Notes: generated by a model not told the origin, from the sequence alone. Counted from the first letter of the stretch, positions 1 to 7,679 are shown. The stretch: DNA of 64,000 bases from Gemmobacter sp964439015 (GCA_964439015.1 CAYTMV010000001.1:62001-126000), one strand, 5' to 3'. Numbers and translations are program-made.

Positions 1-503
1 CGCTGGGCACCCCGGCTGACGATCTGAAGGAACCGCTGTCGATTGCAGATTTTGTCCGCGCGCTGAACTTTCCTGACAATGCCGAGGATCGCGAGGGATT
101 TCGCGCCCTGCGTCTGGCGCTGGAGGATCGGCATGTGGCCAAGCTGATCCGCGCGGCGCAGGACGTGCTGACCCTTCTGTCGCAAGAGGGGATCTTCATG
201 GACGATCTGCGCCCCGACCGGGCCCGGCCGGAACTCTGGCGGCAGTTTGCCAGCGGTGCCCGTGGACGGGCGATTGCCGGGCTGGGCGGCATCCGTGACC
301 GCTCGTCTCTGGCGCTGACGGCGGGGCGGATGCGGGAAGACCCGGTGTTTCGTGATGCGGCGCACCACTTCTTGCGGACCTTCGACAAGGTTTTTGTCGA
401 GGCTGAAGCCAATGCGACCGATGCCGATCTGGCCGAGCTGTCCGACACCCGCACCGCACGCGCCTTCATGCTGCTGGGGCGTGTGACCGGTATCTTCGAC
501 TGA
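1..503 (+). CDS. 3' part of a conserved hypothetical protein
   Basis: The reading frame is open from the first bases of the window to a TGA at 501-503, so the gene starts upstream of the window. The GTG at 135 is only an internal codon: the upstream codons in the same frame give a natural-looking helical protein (LGTPADDLKEPLSIADFVRAL and onward). About 166 residues are visible. They are mostly helical and charged, with no signal peptide, membrane segment or motif I recognise. It converges on the acetyltransferase gene that ends at 511. I cannot assign a function. Confidence 0.75.
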   Translation, partial: LGTPADDLKEPLSIADFVRALNFPDNAEDREGFRALRLALEDRHVAKLIRAAQDVLTLLSQEGIFMDDLRPDRARPELWRQFASGARGRAIAGLGGIRDRSSLALTAGRMREDPVFRDAAHHFLRTFDKVFVEAEANATDADLAELSDTRTARAFMLLGRVTGIFD

Positions 504-510
504 CCGGGGC

Positions 511-1101
511 TTACAGCGTTTTCACCATCGTCAGGGTCTGTGCTACGCCGATCAGGTGACCGGCCAGGCCCATGAGCTGGGTCCCGACGACGGCAAAGCC
601 CTCGCGCTCGTAAAGGGAGCGGGCGCGGAGGTTTTCCGGCAGCACGTCCAACCGGATTTCACGGTAGCCGCGCGCATACCCGGCATCGTACAGCGCCGCC
701 AGCAGGGCGGTGCCGACGCCCCGGCCCCGCGATGCGCGGGCGACCGAAATGCCGTCGATCAGGAAGCGCGTGTTGTCCACGTCCTGCTCCAGCGCGCGGA
801 AGGCCAACCGGCGCCAGGTTGCCCCCCAAAGCCCGTAGGTCTGCCGCATCAGCGCCGGTCCCTGGTCGGTCAGGCCGCCGTCCGGGTCACGAAAGCCGGC
901 AATGCCGATCAGCCGGCCCTTGGGGTCCAGCGCCGCTATGGCGTGATCGTGCCGGATGCCGGCCGCCAGCATCCGCAGCGCGCGTGCCTCTGGCCCGAGC
1001 AGACGGTTCAGCTTGGGGCCGAATGCATGCCAATAGAGGTCCGAGGCCGCGCCCTCCTGCCCTGAGGGCAGGCCGAGGTGGATGGTAAAGGGCAGGGTCA
1101 T
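511..1101 (-). CDS. GNAT family N-acetyltransferase
   Basis: This is a 196-residue GNAT-fold protein that would transfer an acetyl group from acetyl-CoA to an unknown amine. The acetyl-CoA pyrophosphate loop is visible as ASRGRGVGTALL (R/QxxGxG/A type), followed by the typical C-terminal pattern LDVLPENLRARSLYEREGF. The start ATG at 1101 overlaps the stop of mobA (ATGA), so the two genes are translationally coupled. A longer frame upstream runs inside mobA and is not needed. The substrate cannot be read from the sequence; coupling to mobA is common in this group but does not prove a role in cofactor synthesis. Confidence 0.85.
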   Translation of the reverse strand: MTLPFTIHLGLPSGQEGAASDLYWHAFGPKLNRLLGPEARALRMLAAGIRHDHAIAALDPKGRLIGIAGFRDPDGGLTDQGPALMRQTYGLWGATWRRLAFRALEQDVDNTRFLIDGISVARASRGRGVGTALLAALYDAGYARGYREIRLDVLPENLRARSLYEREGFAVVGTQLMGLAGHLIGVAQTLTMVKTL

Positions 1102-1664
1102 CGCAGCGCGGCCTCGGCGCGCGCCAGATCCTCGGGGGTGTTGAGGTTGGTGATGCTGCCTGCCGGCAGGTCCACCGCATGCGCCGCGATCCGATCCATC
1201 AGGGTCATCAGGCGCCGCTCGCCGGCATCGAGCCATTCCTCGATCTCCGGTGCCGCCGATACTGGCCAGAGCGTAAAAGTCGGATGATCGCGGTCGTCCG
1301 ACCGGGCCATCGCCGGTGCCCCGGCAGCCGTCAGGCGGGCGACAAGATCGGTGGGAAACAGCGGCGAATCAACCGCGACGGTCATCAGCGCCGTTGCGCC
1401 CCCCGCCTGGGCCCAGCGCAGGCCTGCCAGCACACCTTCCAGCGGGCCGCGCCCGGCAGCGGCATCGCCCAGCACCGGAAGTCCGGTAAAATCCAGCCGC
1501 GCCGGATCGCCATTGGCCGAAATGGCCAGCCGGTTTACCTGCGGGGCCAGACGTTCGATGGCATGGGCAACCAGCGGGCGGCCCGCAAGCCGCAGCAGAG
1601 CCTTGTCCGCCCCGCCCATCCTGCGGCCGGCACCGCCCGCGAGGATCAGGCCGAAGATCGCCAT
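1098..1664 (-). CDS. mobA: Molybdenum cofactor guanylyltransferase MobA
   Basis: This 188-residue protein has the nucleotidyltransferase signature LAGGAGRRMGGADKALL at its N-terminus, the hallmark of MobA, followed by a Rossmann-like core with VAVDSPLFP. MobA links GMP to molybdopterin to form the guanine dinucleotide cofactor used by DMSO-reductase family enzymes in the cytoplasm and for Tat export. The length is normal for the family. It lies 9 bases downstream of the lipoprotein gene ending at 1674 and overlaps the GNAT gene by 4 bases. No other molybdenum gene is in the window. Confidence 0.93.
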   Translation of the reverse strand: MAIFGLILAGGAGRRMGGADKALLRLAGRPLVAHAIERLAPQVNRLAISANGDPARLDFTGLPVLGDAAAGRGPLEGVLAGLRWAQAGGATALMTVAVDSPLFPTDLVARLTAAGAPAMARSDDRDHPTFTLWPVSAAPEIEEWLDAGERRLMTLMDRIAAHAVDLPAGSITNLNTPEDLARAEAALR

Positions 1665-1673
1665 GCCATCCCC

Positions 1674-2354
1674 TTATTCGGTGGTCGCAGCCTCAAGCGC
1701 GGCCGTGTTCGCGGCATCGCGTGCGGCGTTCTTTGCCATGATCTCGGCTGCCCGCGGGTCGTCCAGCTGGATCATCAGCACACCGTGATTGTCGTCGGCG
1801 TCAGTATCGGTGATGGTGCGGGATTTGACGCCCGGATACTTGCCGAAGGCGCGCGACAGCACCTTGGGACCATAGGTGGCCGGGATCTTCTCGAAGCCGG
1901 GCACCTTGCGCAGGATCGACGAAACCGATTGCGCGCAATGCGCCCGCGGCACCGCGCCATAGTTCAACGCCAGCTCTTGCGCGCGCAGCGCCTGCTCCGG
2001 CGTAACCACCAGGCGCTGTTCGATGACGTCATACGATTCGCGCGCGTGATAGTCGATGTAGAAGGCCACCATCCGGTCCGTCATGCCGCGATGCACGTCG
2101 TTGCGCTCGGCCAGAGAGGGCAGATACCAGCTGCCGGCCGGGTCGAACATCAGCCGCTCGGTGCCGTTGATCATCAGCGCCGAATGGGCGCCTGCACCGC
2201 TGGACTTGTCGATCACCGTGAACAGCGTCAATTCCGGCGGGCCGGAATGGACGTAACGGGCACGGGCCACCTCTTCATCAGGGGCCCAGCGGGGCTGTGC
2301 GCCACAGGCGGCCAATGCAAGGGGCAGGCAAAGACAGATGATCAGCCGGCGCAT
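1674..2354 (-). CDS. Lipoprotein, possible permuted papain-like (NlpC/YiiX) enzyme
   Basis: This 226-residue protein begins with a short signal peptide ending in a lipobox (LALAAC), so the mature protein should be lipid-anchored in the periplasm. Around residue 56 it has AHSALMI and around residue 140 AHCAQSVSSIL. A histidine early in the chain and a cysteine with an SxxL-type helix late in it is the order seen in circularly permuted NlpC/P60 (YiiX/YaeF-like) cysteine hydrolases. I infer that fold from the motif order only. It is first in a run with mobA and the GNAT gene. Confidence 0.55.
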   Translation of the reverse strand: MRRLIICLCLPLALAACGAQPRWAPDEEVARARYVHSGPPELTLFTVIDKSSGAGAHSALMINGTERLMFDPAGSWYLPSLAERNDVHRGMTDRMVAFYIDYHARESYDVIEQRLVVTPEQALRAQELALNYGAVPRAHCAQSVSSILRKVPGFEKIPATYGPKVLSRAFGKYPGVKSRTITDTDADDNHGVLMIQLDDPRAAEIMAKNAARDAANTAALEAATTE

Positions 2355-2390
2355 AAGCGACGCACTCCAAATTGCAGGCTTGCGGCGGGA

Positions 2391-2525
2391 TCAGGCGTTG
2401 GCCAGCGCCATGAAAATCAACACGCCGATCGACAGGCCGGCGACCCAGATCGACATGCGGATAAAACCGGCAAATGTCTTCTCGTGTTCACGAATGTCCA
2501 TCGATCCCTGCTTGTGTTCGGCCAT
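2391..2525 (-). CDS. aa3-type cytochrome c oxidase subunit IV
   Basis: This 44-residue protein has a short charged N-terminus (MAEHKQGSMDIREHEKTF) and one membrane helix near the C-terminus (IWVAGLSIGVLIFMALA). That matches the small subunit IV family of alphaproteobacterial aa3 oxidases (COX4_pro_2). I chose the ATG at 2525 because the family starts this way; a longer upstream frame adds an unrelated tail. Subunits I-III are not in the window, so the gene is separated from its complex, although it lies beside the cbb3 oxidase locus. Confidence 0.85.
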   Translation of the reverse strand: MAEHKQGSMDIREHEKTFAGFIRMSIWVAGLSIGVLIFMALANA

Positions 2526-2626
2526 GCTGCGTCTCCCTCGGCTGGTCGTCTTTGGGGCCTTGTTAAAGGATGCGCAAGCCGCTGTCACGCCCGCTTGCGA
2601 GATTTGCCGGGCGGTCATGGCAAAGA

Positions 2627-2655
2627 CGCCGCAGGGGGCGTTTGCCCCCGCGGCG
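2627..2655 (-). terminator. Hairpin terminator after the universal stress protein gene
   Basis: A 12-bp GC-rich stem (CGCCGC plus GGGGGC, one bulged A) closes on the loop GTTT, and TCTTT follows on the minus strand. It starts about 22 bases after the stop of the stress protein gene, so it most likely ends that transcript. Confidence 0.65.
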
Positions 2656-2676
2656 CGTTTCGGAAATGGGTGGACT

Positions 2677-3522
2677 TCAATGCGCCATCAGCACCGGAAC
2701 TTCGGCATTTTCCAGCATGTTGCGGGTGGCGCCGCCCAGAATCGCCTCGCGGAAGCGCGAGTGGCCATAGGCACCCATGACCAGCATGTCGCCATCCAGA
2801 TCGCGCACGTGACGGTTCAGCACGTCGGAAATCCGCGGCATCGAGCGCGCCAGCACCGAAACCTCGGCCTTCACGCCATGCCGCACCAACATCTGGCACA
2901 GCGCCCCGCCCGGGTCCGAGCGTTCCGGCCCGTGCGCCGGCGGGTCGATCACCGCGATGTTCACCAATGCGGCTTTCTTCAGGAAAGGCAGGGCACGGCG
3001 CACCGCCACCATCGCCTCGCGGCTCTGGTTCCAGCCGATCACGATCCGCGAGGGCAGGGCGGTACCCATCGGTTTGTTGGGTAGCACCAGCACCGGGGCC
3101 TGACCCTCGAACAGCGCCGCCTCGACAACGGCTTCGGCCTCGGCGCCGACGCCTTCGCCATAAGGTTGGGGCAGCACTACAAGGTCGGCAAAGCGGGCGC
3201 GCAGGGCGACCAGATCCACCAGTCCGCCCATCTGCGCCACCGCACCTTCGACGGCCCAGCGCAAAGTGGCGGGTTGCGCCTCAAGCGCCTTGCGGGTTGC
3301 AGCCTCGGCGGCCTTGGCGTCAGCCTCTGCCCTGTCCATGGCCACCTGAAGCATGACCGCGCCGCCACCCACATAGGAATAACCGACCTGTGTGCGATCC
3401 AGACCCAACGCCAGCACATCGAGATGAGCGTCCAGCGCCAGCGCCATTCTGGCGGCGGCATCAACACTGGCCTGAGCCCGGTCGGCCTGAGTCACGATCG
3501 TGGAAATCGTCTTGTAGGACAT
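2677..3522 (-). CDS. Tandem-domain universal stress protein (UspA family)
   Basis: This 281-residue protein holds two UspA domains. The second keeps the ATP-binding pattern GAYGHSRFREAILGGATRN (G-x2-G-x9-G-[ST] type). The first domain, about residues 1-145, is degenerate. Such proteins are cytoplasmic and ATP- or ligand-binding, and are often induced when oxygen is low. The gene is divergent from ccoN across a 205-base gap with two FNR-type boxes, so both are probably controlled by the oxygen-sensing FNR regulator. A Usp gene beside cbb3 oxidase genes is a known arrangement in Rhodobacteraceae. Confidence 0.88.
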   Translation of the reverse strand: MSYKTISTIVTQADRAQASVDAAARMALALDAHLDVLALGLDRTQVGYSYVGGGAVMLQVAMDRAEADAKAAEAATRKALEAQPATLRWAVEGAVAQMGGLVDLVALRARFADLVVLPQPYGEGVGAEAEAVVEAALFEGQAPVLVLPNKPMGTALPSRIVIGWNQSREAMVAVRRALPFLKKAALVNIAVIDPPAHGPERSDPGGALCQMLVRHGVKAEVSVLARSMPRISDVLNRHVRDLDGDMLVMGAYGHSRFREAILGGATRNMLENAEVPVLMAH

Positions 3523-3584
3523 CGTCCGAACCTCATGATGGGAAAAACGTGTATGCAGAATGCAAGATGCGGCAATCCGGCGCC

Positions 3585-3598
3585 TTGACCTTGATCAA
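3585..3598. promoter_or_regulatory. FNR-type box 1 in the usp-ccoN gap
   Basis: TTGAC-CTTG-ATCAA differs from the FNR consensus TTGAT-N4-ATCAA at one base. Its centre is 32 bp from that of the second box, about three helical turns, in the divergent promoter region. It could serve usp, ccoN or both. Confidence 0.8.
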
Positions 3599-3616
3599 AG
3601 AGGATGAACCCTTCTG

Positions 3617-3630
3617 TTGACATGGATCAA
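3617..3630. promoter_or_regulatory. FNR-type box 2 in the usp-ccoN gap
   Basis: TTGAC-ATGG-ATCAA again has one mismatch from TTGAT-N4-ATCAA. It lies 97 bases before the ccoN start. Activation of ccoNOQP by FNR homologues (FnrL, FnrP) under low oxygen is established in Rhodobacter and Paracoccus. I did not find a convincing -10 hexamer 41 bp downstream. Confidence 0.8.
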
Positions 3631-3727
3631 AGCGTGGCTCGCCGCCAGGCTGCATTGCATGTATGTCGAAAGTGCCCGGGCGGGAGGATTCCCCCTTTTG
3701 CACCGGGCCAGGACGAAGGGACGCAAA

Positions 3728-5326
3728 ATGTGGGATTACGTTAAACTGGTCGCGCTGGGGGTCGTGGCGGTCTTTGCCGCTTACGCCGCCAACAATGCGC
3801 ATGACCTCGCCTATTTGGTGAACGCGATCGTCGTCATGCTTGCCGCCGCTGCCGCTTTCATCGCGGTTGCGCGCAACATGGGTTACGAAAAGGTCACCAA
3901 TGTTAATGAATATAACGACGGTGTCGTGCGCGCCGGCGTGATCGCGACCACCTTCTGGGGGGTCGTGGGCTTTCTGGTTGGCGTGGTCATCGCGCTGCAG
4001 CTGGCCTTCCCGTCGCTGAACATTCCTGGCGTCGAGGGCATCCTGAACTTCGGTCGCCTGCGGCCGCTGCACACCTCGGCGGTGATCTTCGCCTTTGGTG
4101 GCAACGCGCTGATCATGACCGCGTTCTACGTCGTGCAGCGCACCTCGGCCGTGCGGCTGTGGGGCGGTGGTCTGGCGTGGTTCGTGTTCTGGGGCTGGCA
4201 GGTGATGATCCTTCTTGCCGCGACCTCCTATGTTCTGGGCGGCACGCAGAGCAGGGAATATGCCGAGACCGTCTGGTATATCGACTGGTGGATCGTGGTG
4301 GTCTGGGTTGCCTTCCTGGCGGTGTTCTTCGGCACCATCCTGATGCGGAAAGAGCCCCATATCTACGTCGCCAACTGGTTCTACCTTTCGTTCATCATCA
4401 CCATTGCCATGCTGCATGTGGTGAACAACCTCGCGATCCCGGTCTCGATCTTCTCGTCCAAGTCGGTCTCGCTGTTCTCGGGCGTGCAGGATGCGATGAC
4501 GCAGTGGTGGTATGGCCACAATGCGGTGGGCTTCTTCCTGACCGCGGGCTTCCTGGGGATGATGTATTACTTCGTGCCCAAGCAGGCCGAACGTCCGGTC
4601 TTCAGCTACAAGCTGTCGATCATCCACTTCTGGGCGCTGATCTTCCTCTATATCTGGGCCGGTCCGCACCACCTGCACTACACTGCACTGCCTGAATGGG
4701 CCGCGACGCTGGGCATGACCTTCTCGATCATGCTGTGGATGCCGTCCTGGGGTGGCATGATCAACGGCCTGATGACGCTGTCGGGCGCCTGGGACAAGCT
4801 GCGCACCGACCCGATCATCCGCATGATGGTGGTGTCGATCGGCTTCTACGGCATGTCGACCTTCGAAGGCCCGATGATGTCGATCAAGGCCGTGAACTCG
4901 CTGTCGCACTACACTGACTGGACCATCGGCCACGTCCACTCCGGCGCGTTGGGCTGGAACGGCATGATCACCTTCGGTGCGCTGTACTTCCTGACGCCGC
5001 GCCTGTGGAACCGCGAACGCCTCTACAGCCTGTCGCTGGTCAGCTGGCACTTCTGGCTCGCCACCATCGGCATCGTGCTCTACGCCTCGTCGATGTGGGT
5101 GACCGGTATCATGGAAGGCCTGATGTGGCGTGAAGTTGACGCCAACGGCTTCTTGGTCAACGCGTTCGCCGACACCGTGGCCGCGAAATACCCGATGTAT
5201 GTGGTGCGTGCGCTGGGCGGTCTGATGTTCCTGGCTGGTGCCTGCATCATGGCCTACAACCTGTGGATGACCGTCAAGGCTGCGCCTGCCAAGGTGCAAT
5301 CGCCTGCGGCCGTTCCGGCTGAATGA
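3728..5326 (+). CDS. ccoN: cbb3-type cytochrome c oxidase subunit I (CcoN)
   Basis: This 532-residue multi-span protein is the catalytic subunit of the high-affinity cbb3 oxidase, which reduces oxygen at a haem b3-CuB centre in the inner membrane. Typical pieces are LHVVNNLAIP, the Y-containing GHNAVGFFLTAGFLG segment, WAGPHHLHYTALP and GHVHSGALGWNGM, which supply the haem and CuB histidines. I chose the ATG at 3728 because GAAGGGA precedes it and MWDYVKL is the usual beginning; the open frame back to 3617 crosses an FNR box. It heads ccoNOQP, with 14 bases before ccoO. Confidence 0.97.
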   Translation: MWDYVKLVALGVVAVFAAYAANNAHDLAYLVNAIVVMLAAAAAFIAVARNMGYEKVTNVNEYNDGVVRAGVIATTFWGVVGFLVGVVIALQLAFPSLNIPGVEGILNFGRLRPLHTSAVIFAFGGNALIMTAFYVVQRTSAVRLWGGGLAWFVFWGWQVMILLAATSYVLGGTQSREYAETVWYIDWWIVVVWVAFLAVFFGTILMRKEPHIYVANWFYLSFIITIAMLHVVNNLAIPVSIFSSKSVSLFSGVQDAMTQWWYGHNAVGFFLTAGFLGMMYYFVPKQAERPVFSYKLSIIHFWALIFLYIWAGPHHLHYTALPEWAATLGMTFSIMLWMPSWGGMINGLMTLSGAWDKLRTDPIIRMMVVSIGFYGMSTFEGPMMSIKAVNSLSHYTDWTIGHVHSGALGWNGMITFGALYFLTPRLWNRERLYSLSLVSWHFWLATIGIVLYASSMWVTGIMEGLMWREVDANGFLVNAFADTVAAKYPMYVVRALGGLMFLAGACIMAYNLWMTVKAAPAKVQSPAAVPAE

Positions 5327-5340
5327 GGGAGGGGTAAGAC

Positions 5341-6066
5341 ATGGCTTTCCTCGACAAGCACAAGAAACTTGAAACCAACGCCACGCTGCTGTTGATCTTC
5401 GCCTTTCTGGTGGTGACCATCGGTGGTCTGGTTCAGATCGTGCCGCTGTTCTATCTTGAGAACACCATCGAAAAGGTAGAGGGCATGCGCCCCTACGCGC
5501 CGCTGGAACTGGCGGGCCGCGAAATCTACATCCGCGAAGGCTGCTACGTCTGCCACAGCCAGATGATCCGCCCGATGCGGGACGAGGTGGAGCGTTATGG
5601 CCACTACTCGCTGGCGGCCGAGTCGATGTATGACCATCCGTTCCAGTGGGGCTCCAAGCGCACCGGGCCGGATCTGGCCCGTGTGGGTGGCCGCTATTCG
5701 GACGACTGGCATGTGGATCACCTGATGAGCCCGCAGTCGGTCGTGCCGGAATCGGTGATGCCGAAATACGAGTATCTGATGGGCAACGTCATCGACGCCC
5801 GCTACATCAAGGATTCGATGTGGGCCAATCAGGTCGTGGGTGTGCCCTACACCGACGAGATGATGGAAAATGCCGAGGCCGACTTTGCGGCGCAGGCTGA
5901 TCCGAATGCCGACACCGAGGGCCTGATGGCGCGCTATCCCAAGGCGCAGGTCCGCAACTTCGACGGCCAGCCCGAGCTGACCGAAATGGATGCGCTGATC
6001 GCCTATCTGCAGATGCTGGGCACGCTGGTCGACTTCTCGACCTTCCAGCCCGATCCGGGCCGGTGA
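5341..6066 (+). CDS. ccoO: cbb3 oxidase monohaem cytochrome c subunit II (CcoO)
   Basis: This 241-residue protein has an N-terminal membrane anchor (about residues 14-35) and one haem c site, CYVCH, at residues 68-72 in the periplasmic domain. A later methionine-rich part (SVMPKY) supplies the axial ligand region. CcoO passes electrons from CcoP to CcoN. The start at 5341 follows GGGAGGGG. Length and order (ccoN, ccoO, ccoQ, ccoP) are standard. Confidence 0.97.
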   Translation: MAFLDKHKKLETNATLLLIFAFLVVTIGGLVQIVPLFYLENTIEKVEGMRPYAPLELAGREIYIREGCYVCHSQMIRPMRDEVERYGHYSLAAESMYDHPFQWGSKRTGPDLARVGGRYSDDWHVDHLMSPQSVVPESVMPKYEYLMGNVIDARYIKDSMWANQVVGVPYTDEMMENAEADFAAQADPNADTEGLMARYPKAQVRNFDGQPELTEMDALIAYLQMLGTLVDFSTFQPDPGR

Positions 6067-6076
6067 GGAGGCAAGG

Positions 6077-6286
6077 ATGGATACCTATTCCTTCCTTCGC
6101 CAATTCGCCGACAGCTGGATGCTTCTGGCCATGACGCTGGGGTTCGTGGGGATCGTTCTCTACGCGTTCCGGCCCGGCTCGAAGCCGCTGCACGACGATG
6201 CCGCCGCCGTGATCTTCCGCAACGAAAAGCGCCCTGTGGGCGAAGCGGCGGACGATCAGGCAAGCCGCAACTTCAAGGAGGCGTGA
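6077..6286 (+). CDS. ccoQ: cbb3 oxidase assembly/stability subunit CcoQ
   Basis: This 69-residue protein has one membrane helix (about residues 13-31) followed by a charged cytoplasmic tail with FRPGSKPLHDDAA, as in CcoQ (FixQ). CcoQ stabilises the cbb3 complex and, in Rhodobacter, affects oxygen signalling to the Prr system. It sits 10 bases after ccoO and 3 before ccoP. Confidence 0.93.
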   Translation: MDTYSFLRQFADSWMLLAMTLGFVGIVLYAFRPGSKPLHDDAAAVIFRNEKRPVGEAADDQASRNFKEA

Positions 6287-6289
6287 AGC

Positions 6290-7201
6290 ATGTGCGCCAA
6301 ACAAGTCAAGACCAAGCCGGGTGAGATCGAGACCACCGGCCATTCCTGGGACGGGATCGAGGAATACAACAACCCGCTGCCGCGCTGGTGGTTGTGGACC
6401 TTTTACCTGACGATCATCTGGTCGATCGGCTACATGATCGTCTATCCGGCCTGGCCACTGGTGACCAAAGCCACGGACGGGCTGTGGGGCAGGGAACCTG
6501 CCGGCGATACCCGCATGGCGGTTGCCGCCGAAATCAAGCGCTTTGACGACGCGAATGCCGAGATCAAGGCCAAGCTGGTCGCGGCCGACCTGAACGCGAT
6601 CATCGGCAATGCCGAGCTGGAAGGCTATGCCAAGTCGGCGGGCGCTGCGGTGTTCCGCACCTGGTGCGCACAGTGCCACGGTTCGGGCGGCGCTGGCGTG
6701 CAGGCGGGCGGCTATCCCAACCTGCTGGACGATGACTGGATCTGGGGCGGCGATATCGAGTCGATCCATACGACCATCGCCCATGGCATCCGTAACCCTG
6801 AAGACCCGGATGCCCGGTACTCGCAAATGCCGAGCTTTGGTGTCGACGGCCTGCTTGAGCCGGCCCAGATCGACGACGTGACCGAGTATGTGCTGAAGAT
6901 CTCGGGTCAGGAAGCTGACGCTGCCAAGGCCGCTGCCGGTGAGGTCGTGTTTGCCGAAAACTGCGTGGCTTGCCACGGCGAGGCCGGTCAGGGTGATCGC
7001 CTGCAGGGCGCGCCGAACCTGACGGATCCGATCTGGCTCTATGGCGGCGACCGTGAAACCGTGCGCGCGTCGATCCATCAGGCCCGCTTCGGTGTGATGC
7101 CGTCGTGGTCCTGGGCGCCGCCCGGTGGCCAGTCCCGCCTGACGGAAGACGAGATCCGCTCGGTGGCGGTCTACGTCCACAGCCTGGGTGGCGGCGAGTA
7201 A
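6290..7201 (+). CDS. ccoP: cbb3 oxidase dihaem cytochrome c subunit III (CcoP)
   Basis: This 303-residue protein has an N-terminal membrane segment (about residues 33-56, rich in Trp and Tyr) and two periplasmic cytochrome c domains with haem sites CAQCH (126-130) and CVACH (225-229). Conserved MPSFG and MPSWSW stretches carry the distal methionines. It receives electrons from cytochrome c. It is the last gene of ccoNOQP and is followed 28 bases later by a strong terminator. Confidence 0.97.
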   Translation: MCAKQVKTKPGEIETTGHSWDGIEEYNNPLPRWWLWTFYLTIIWSIGYMIVYPAWPLVTKATDGLWGREPAGDTRMAVAAEIKRFDDANAEIKAKLVAADLNAIIGNAELEGYAKSAGAAVFRTWCAQCHGSGGAGVQAGGYPNLLDDDWIWGGDIESIHTTIAHGIRNPEDPDARYSQMPSFGVDGLLEPAQIDDVTEYVLKISGQEADAAKAAAGEVVFAENCVACHGEAGQGDRLQGAPNLTDPIWLYGGDRETVRASIHQARFGVMPSWSWAPPGGQSRLTEDEIRSVAVYVHSLGGGE

Positions 7202-7228
7202 ACGCGCCTCTCACCTGAATCGCATCAG

Positions 7229-7257
7229 AAAGGCCCCCCATAATCGCGGGGGCCTTT
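7229..7257 (+). terminator. Terminator of ccoNOQP
   Basis: A perfect 10-bp inverted repeat (AAAGGCCCCC / GGGGGCCTTT) with a 9-base loop begins 28 bases after the ccoP stop and ends in a short T tract. Confidence 0.85.
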
Positions 7258-7330
7258 CGCGTTTGAGATTCCGCCATGGCGTCGTGACGAAGGCCAAAAG
7301 GCGATCAGAGGGGCATTCGCGCCCGCGCGA

Positions 7331-7344
7331 TTGATATGGATCAA
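7331..7344 (+). promoter_or_regulatory. Perfect FNR box, class II position for a small RNA
   Basis: TTGAT-ATGG-ATCAA matches the FNR consensus at every defined base. A TATGAT -10 hexamer lies at 7367-7372, which predicts a start near 7379. The box centre (7337.5) is then 41.5 bases upstream, the classic class II activator position. No protein gene starts nearby: the next start, ccoG, is 336 bases away, beyond an intervening terminator. Confidence 0.85.
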
Positions 7345-7379
7345 CGGCGGCGCTCCAAACGCGTCCTATGATGAAAACT

Positions 7380-7458
7380 GACCTGAGGGGCTGCCCTTCG
7401 GTCCGGCACCGGCGCCCCATCCTGTTCGCGCGTTTCCTGGGGGGGCCGGTGCCTTTTT
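7380..7458 (+). ncRNA. Predicted FNR-activated small RNA, about 80 nt
   Basis: Between the predicted start near 7379-7380 and the end of a terminator T tract (7454-7458) lies a very structured stretch. The first hairpin (7380-7403) has two 10-base arms around a GCTG loop, with a single mismatch. The second (7405-7453) pairs GGCACCGG with CCGGTGCC and continues into CGCCCC/GGGGGG with one mismatch. Its 20-base loop (7419-7438) contains TCCTG and TTCCT, which could pair with Shine-Dalgarno sequences. The 86-codon plus-strand frame here starts inside the -10 box and has no family resemblance. It could instead be a terminated leader, but the ccoG start is 220 bases further on. Confidence 0.65.
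7405..7458 (+). terminator. Rho-independent terminator of the predicted small RNA
   Basis: A long GC-rich stem (14 positions, one mismatch) is followed directly by TTTTT. It lies between the perfect FNR box and the separate ccoG promoter, so it isolates an independent short transcript. Confidence 0.85.
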
Positions 7459-7518
7459 CATTCCGTCTTGCCGTGTCTGATGGGGGCGCCCAGCGCGGTG
7501 CGGCTAAAATGCCGCATG

Positions 7519-7539
7519 GAATTGTTGTATATCCAATTC
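7519..7539. promoter_or_regulatory. Inverted repeat GAATTG-N9-CAATTC upstream of ccoG
   Basis: A perfect 6-bp inverted repeat with a 9-base spacer sits in an unusually AT-rich patch just before the FNR-type box of ccoG. It resembles an operator, but I do not recognise the regulator. Confidence 0.4.
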
Positions 7540-7544
7540 TAATT

Positions 7545-7558
7545 TTGATGCATGTCAA
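7545..7558 (+). promoter_or_regulatory. FNR-type box of ccoGHIS
   Basis: TTGAT-GCAT-GTCAA has one mismatch from the FNR consensus. A -10-like TATCAA at 7582-7587 would place the start near 7594, about 42 bases from the box centre, again a class II geometry. The leader to ccoG would be about 86 nt. Confidence 0.7.
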
Positions 7559-7679
7559 AGTTGAGACCGCCACCGATCCGCTATCAAGCATCATAGGCGG
7601 TCTCGACCCGCCAGATTTCAAGGGATGACTCGCGGCCCACCCCCGCGCTGCCAGCCAGAACGCCAGTCGGAGAATCTCC

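Noticed and set aside
3533..5299. Open frame of 588 codons on the minus strand opposite ccoN
   Set aside because: It is antisense to the unmistakable ccoN gene, with very high His/Arg/Gln content and no domain.
7368..7628. Possible 86-codon gene between ccoP and ccoG
   Set aside because: It starts inside the -10 element of the predicted small RNA, runs through a strong terminator, and has no ribosome site or family likeness.
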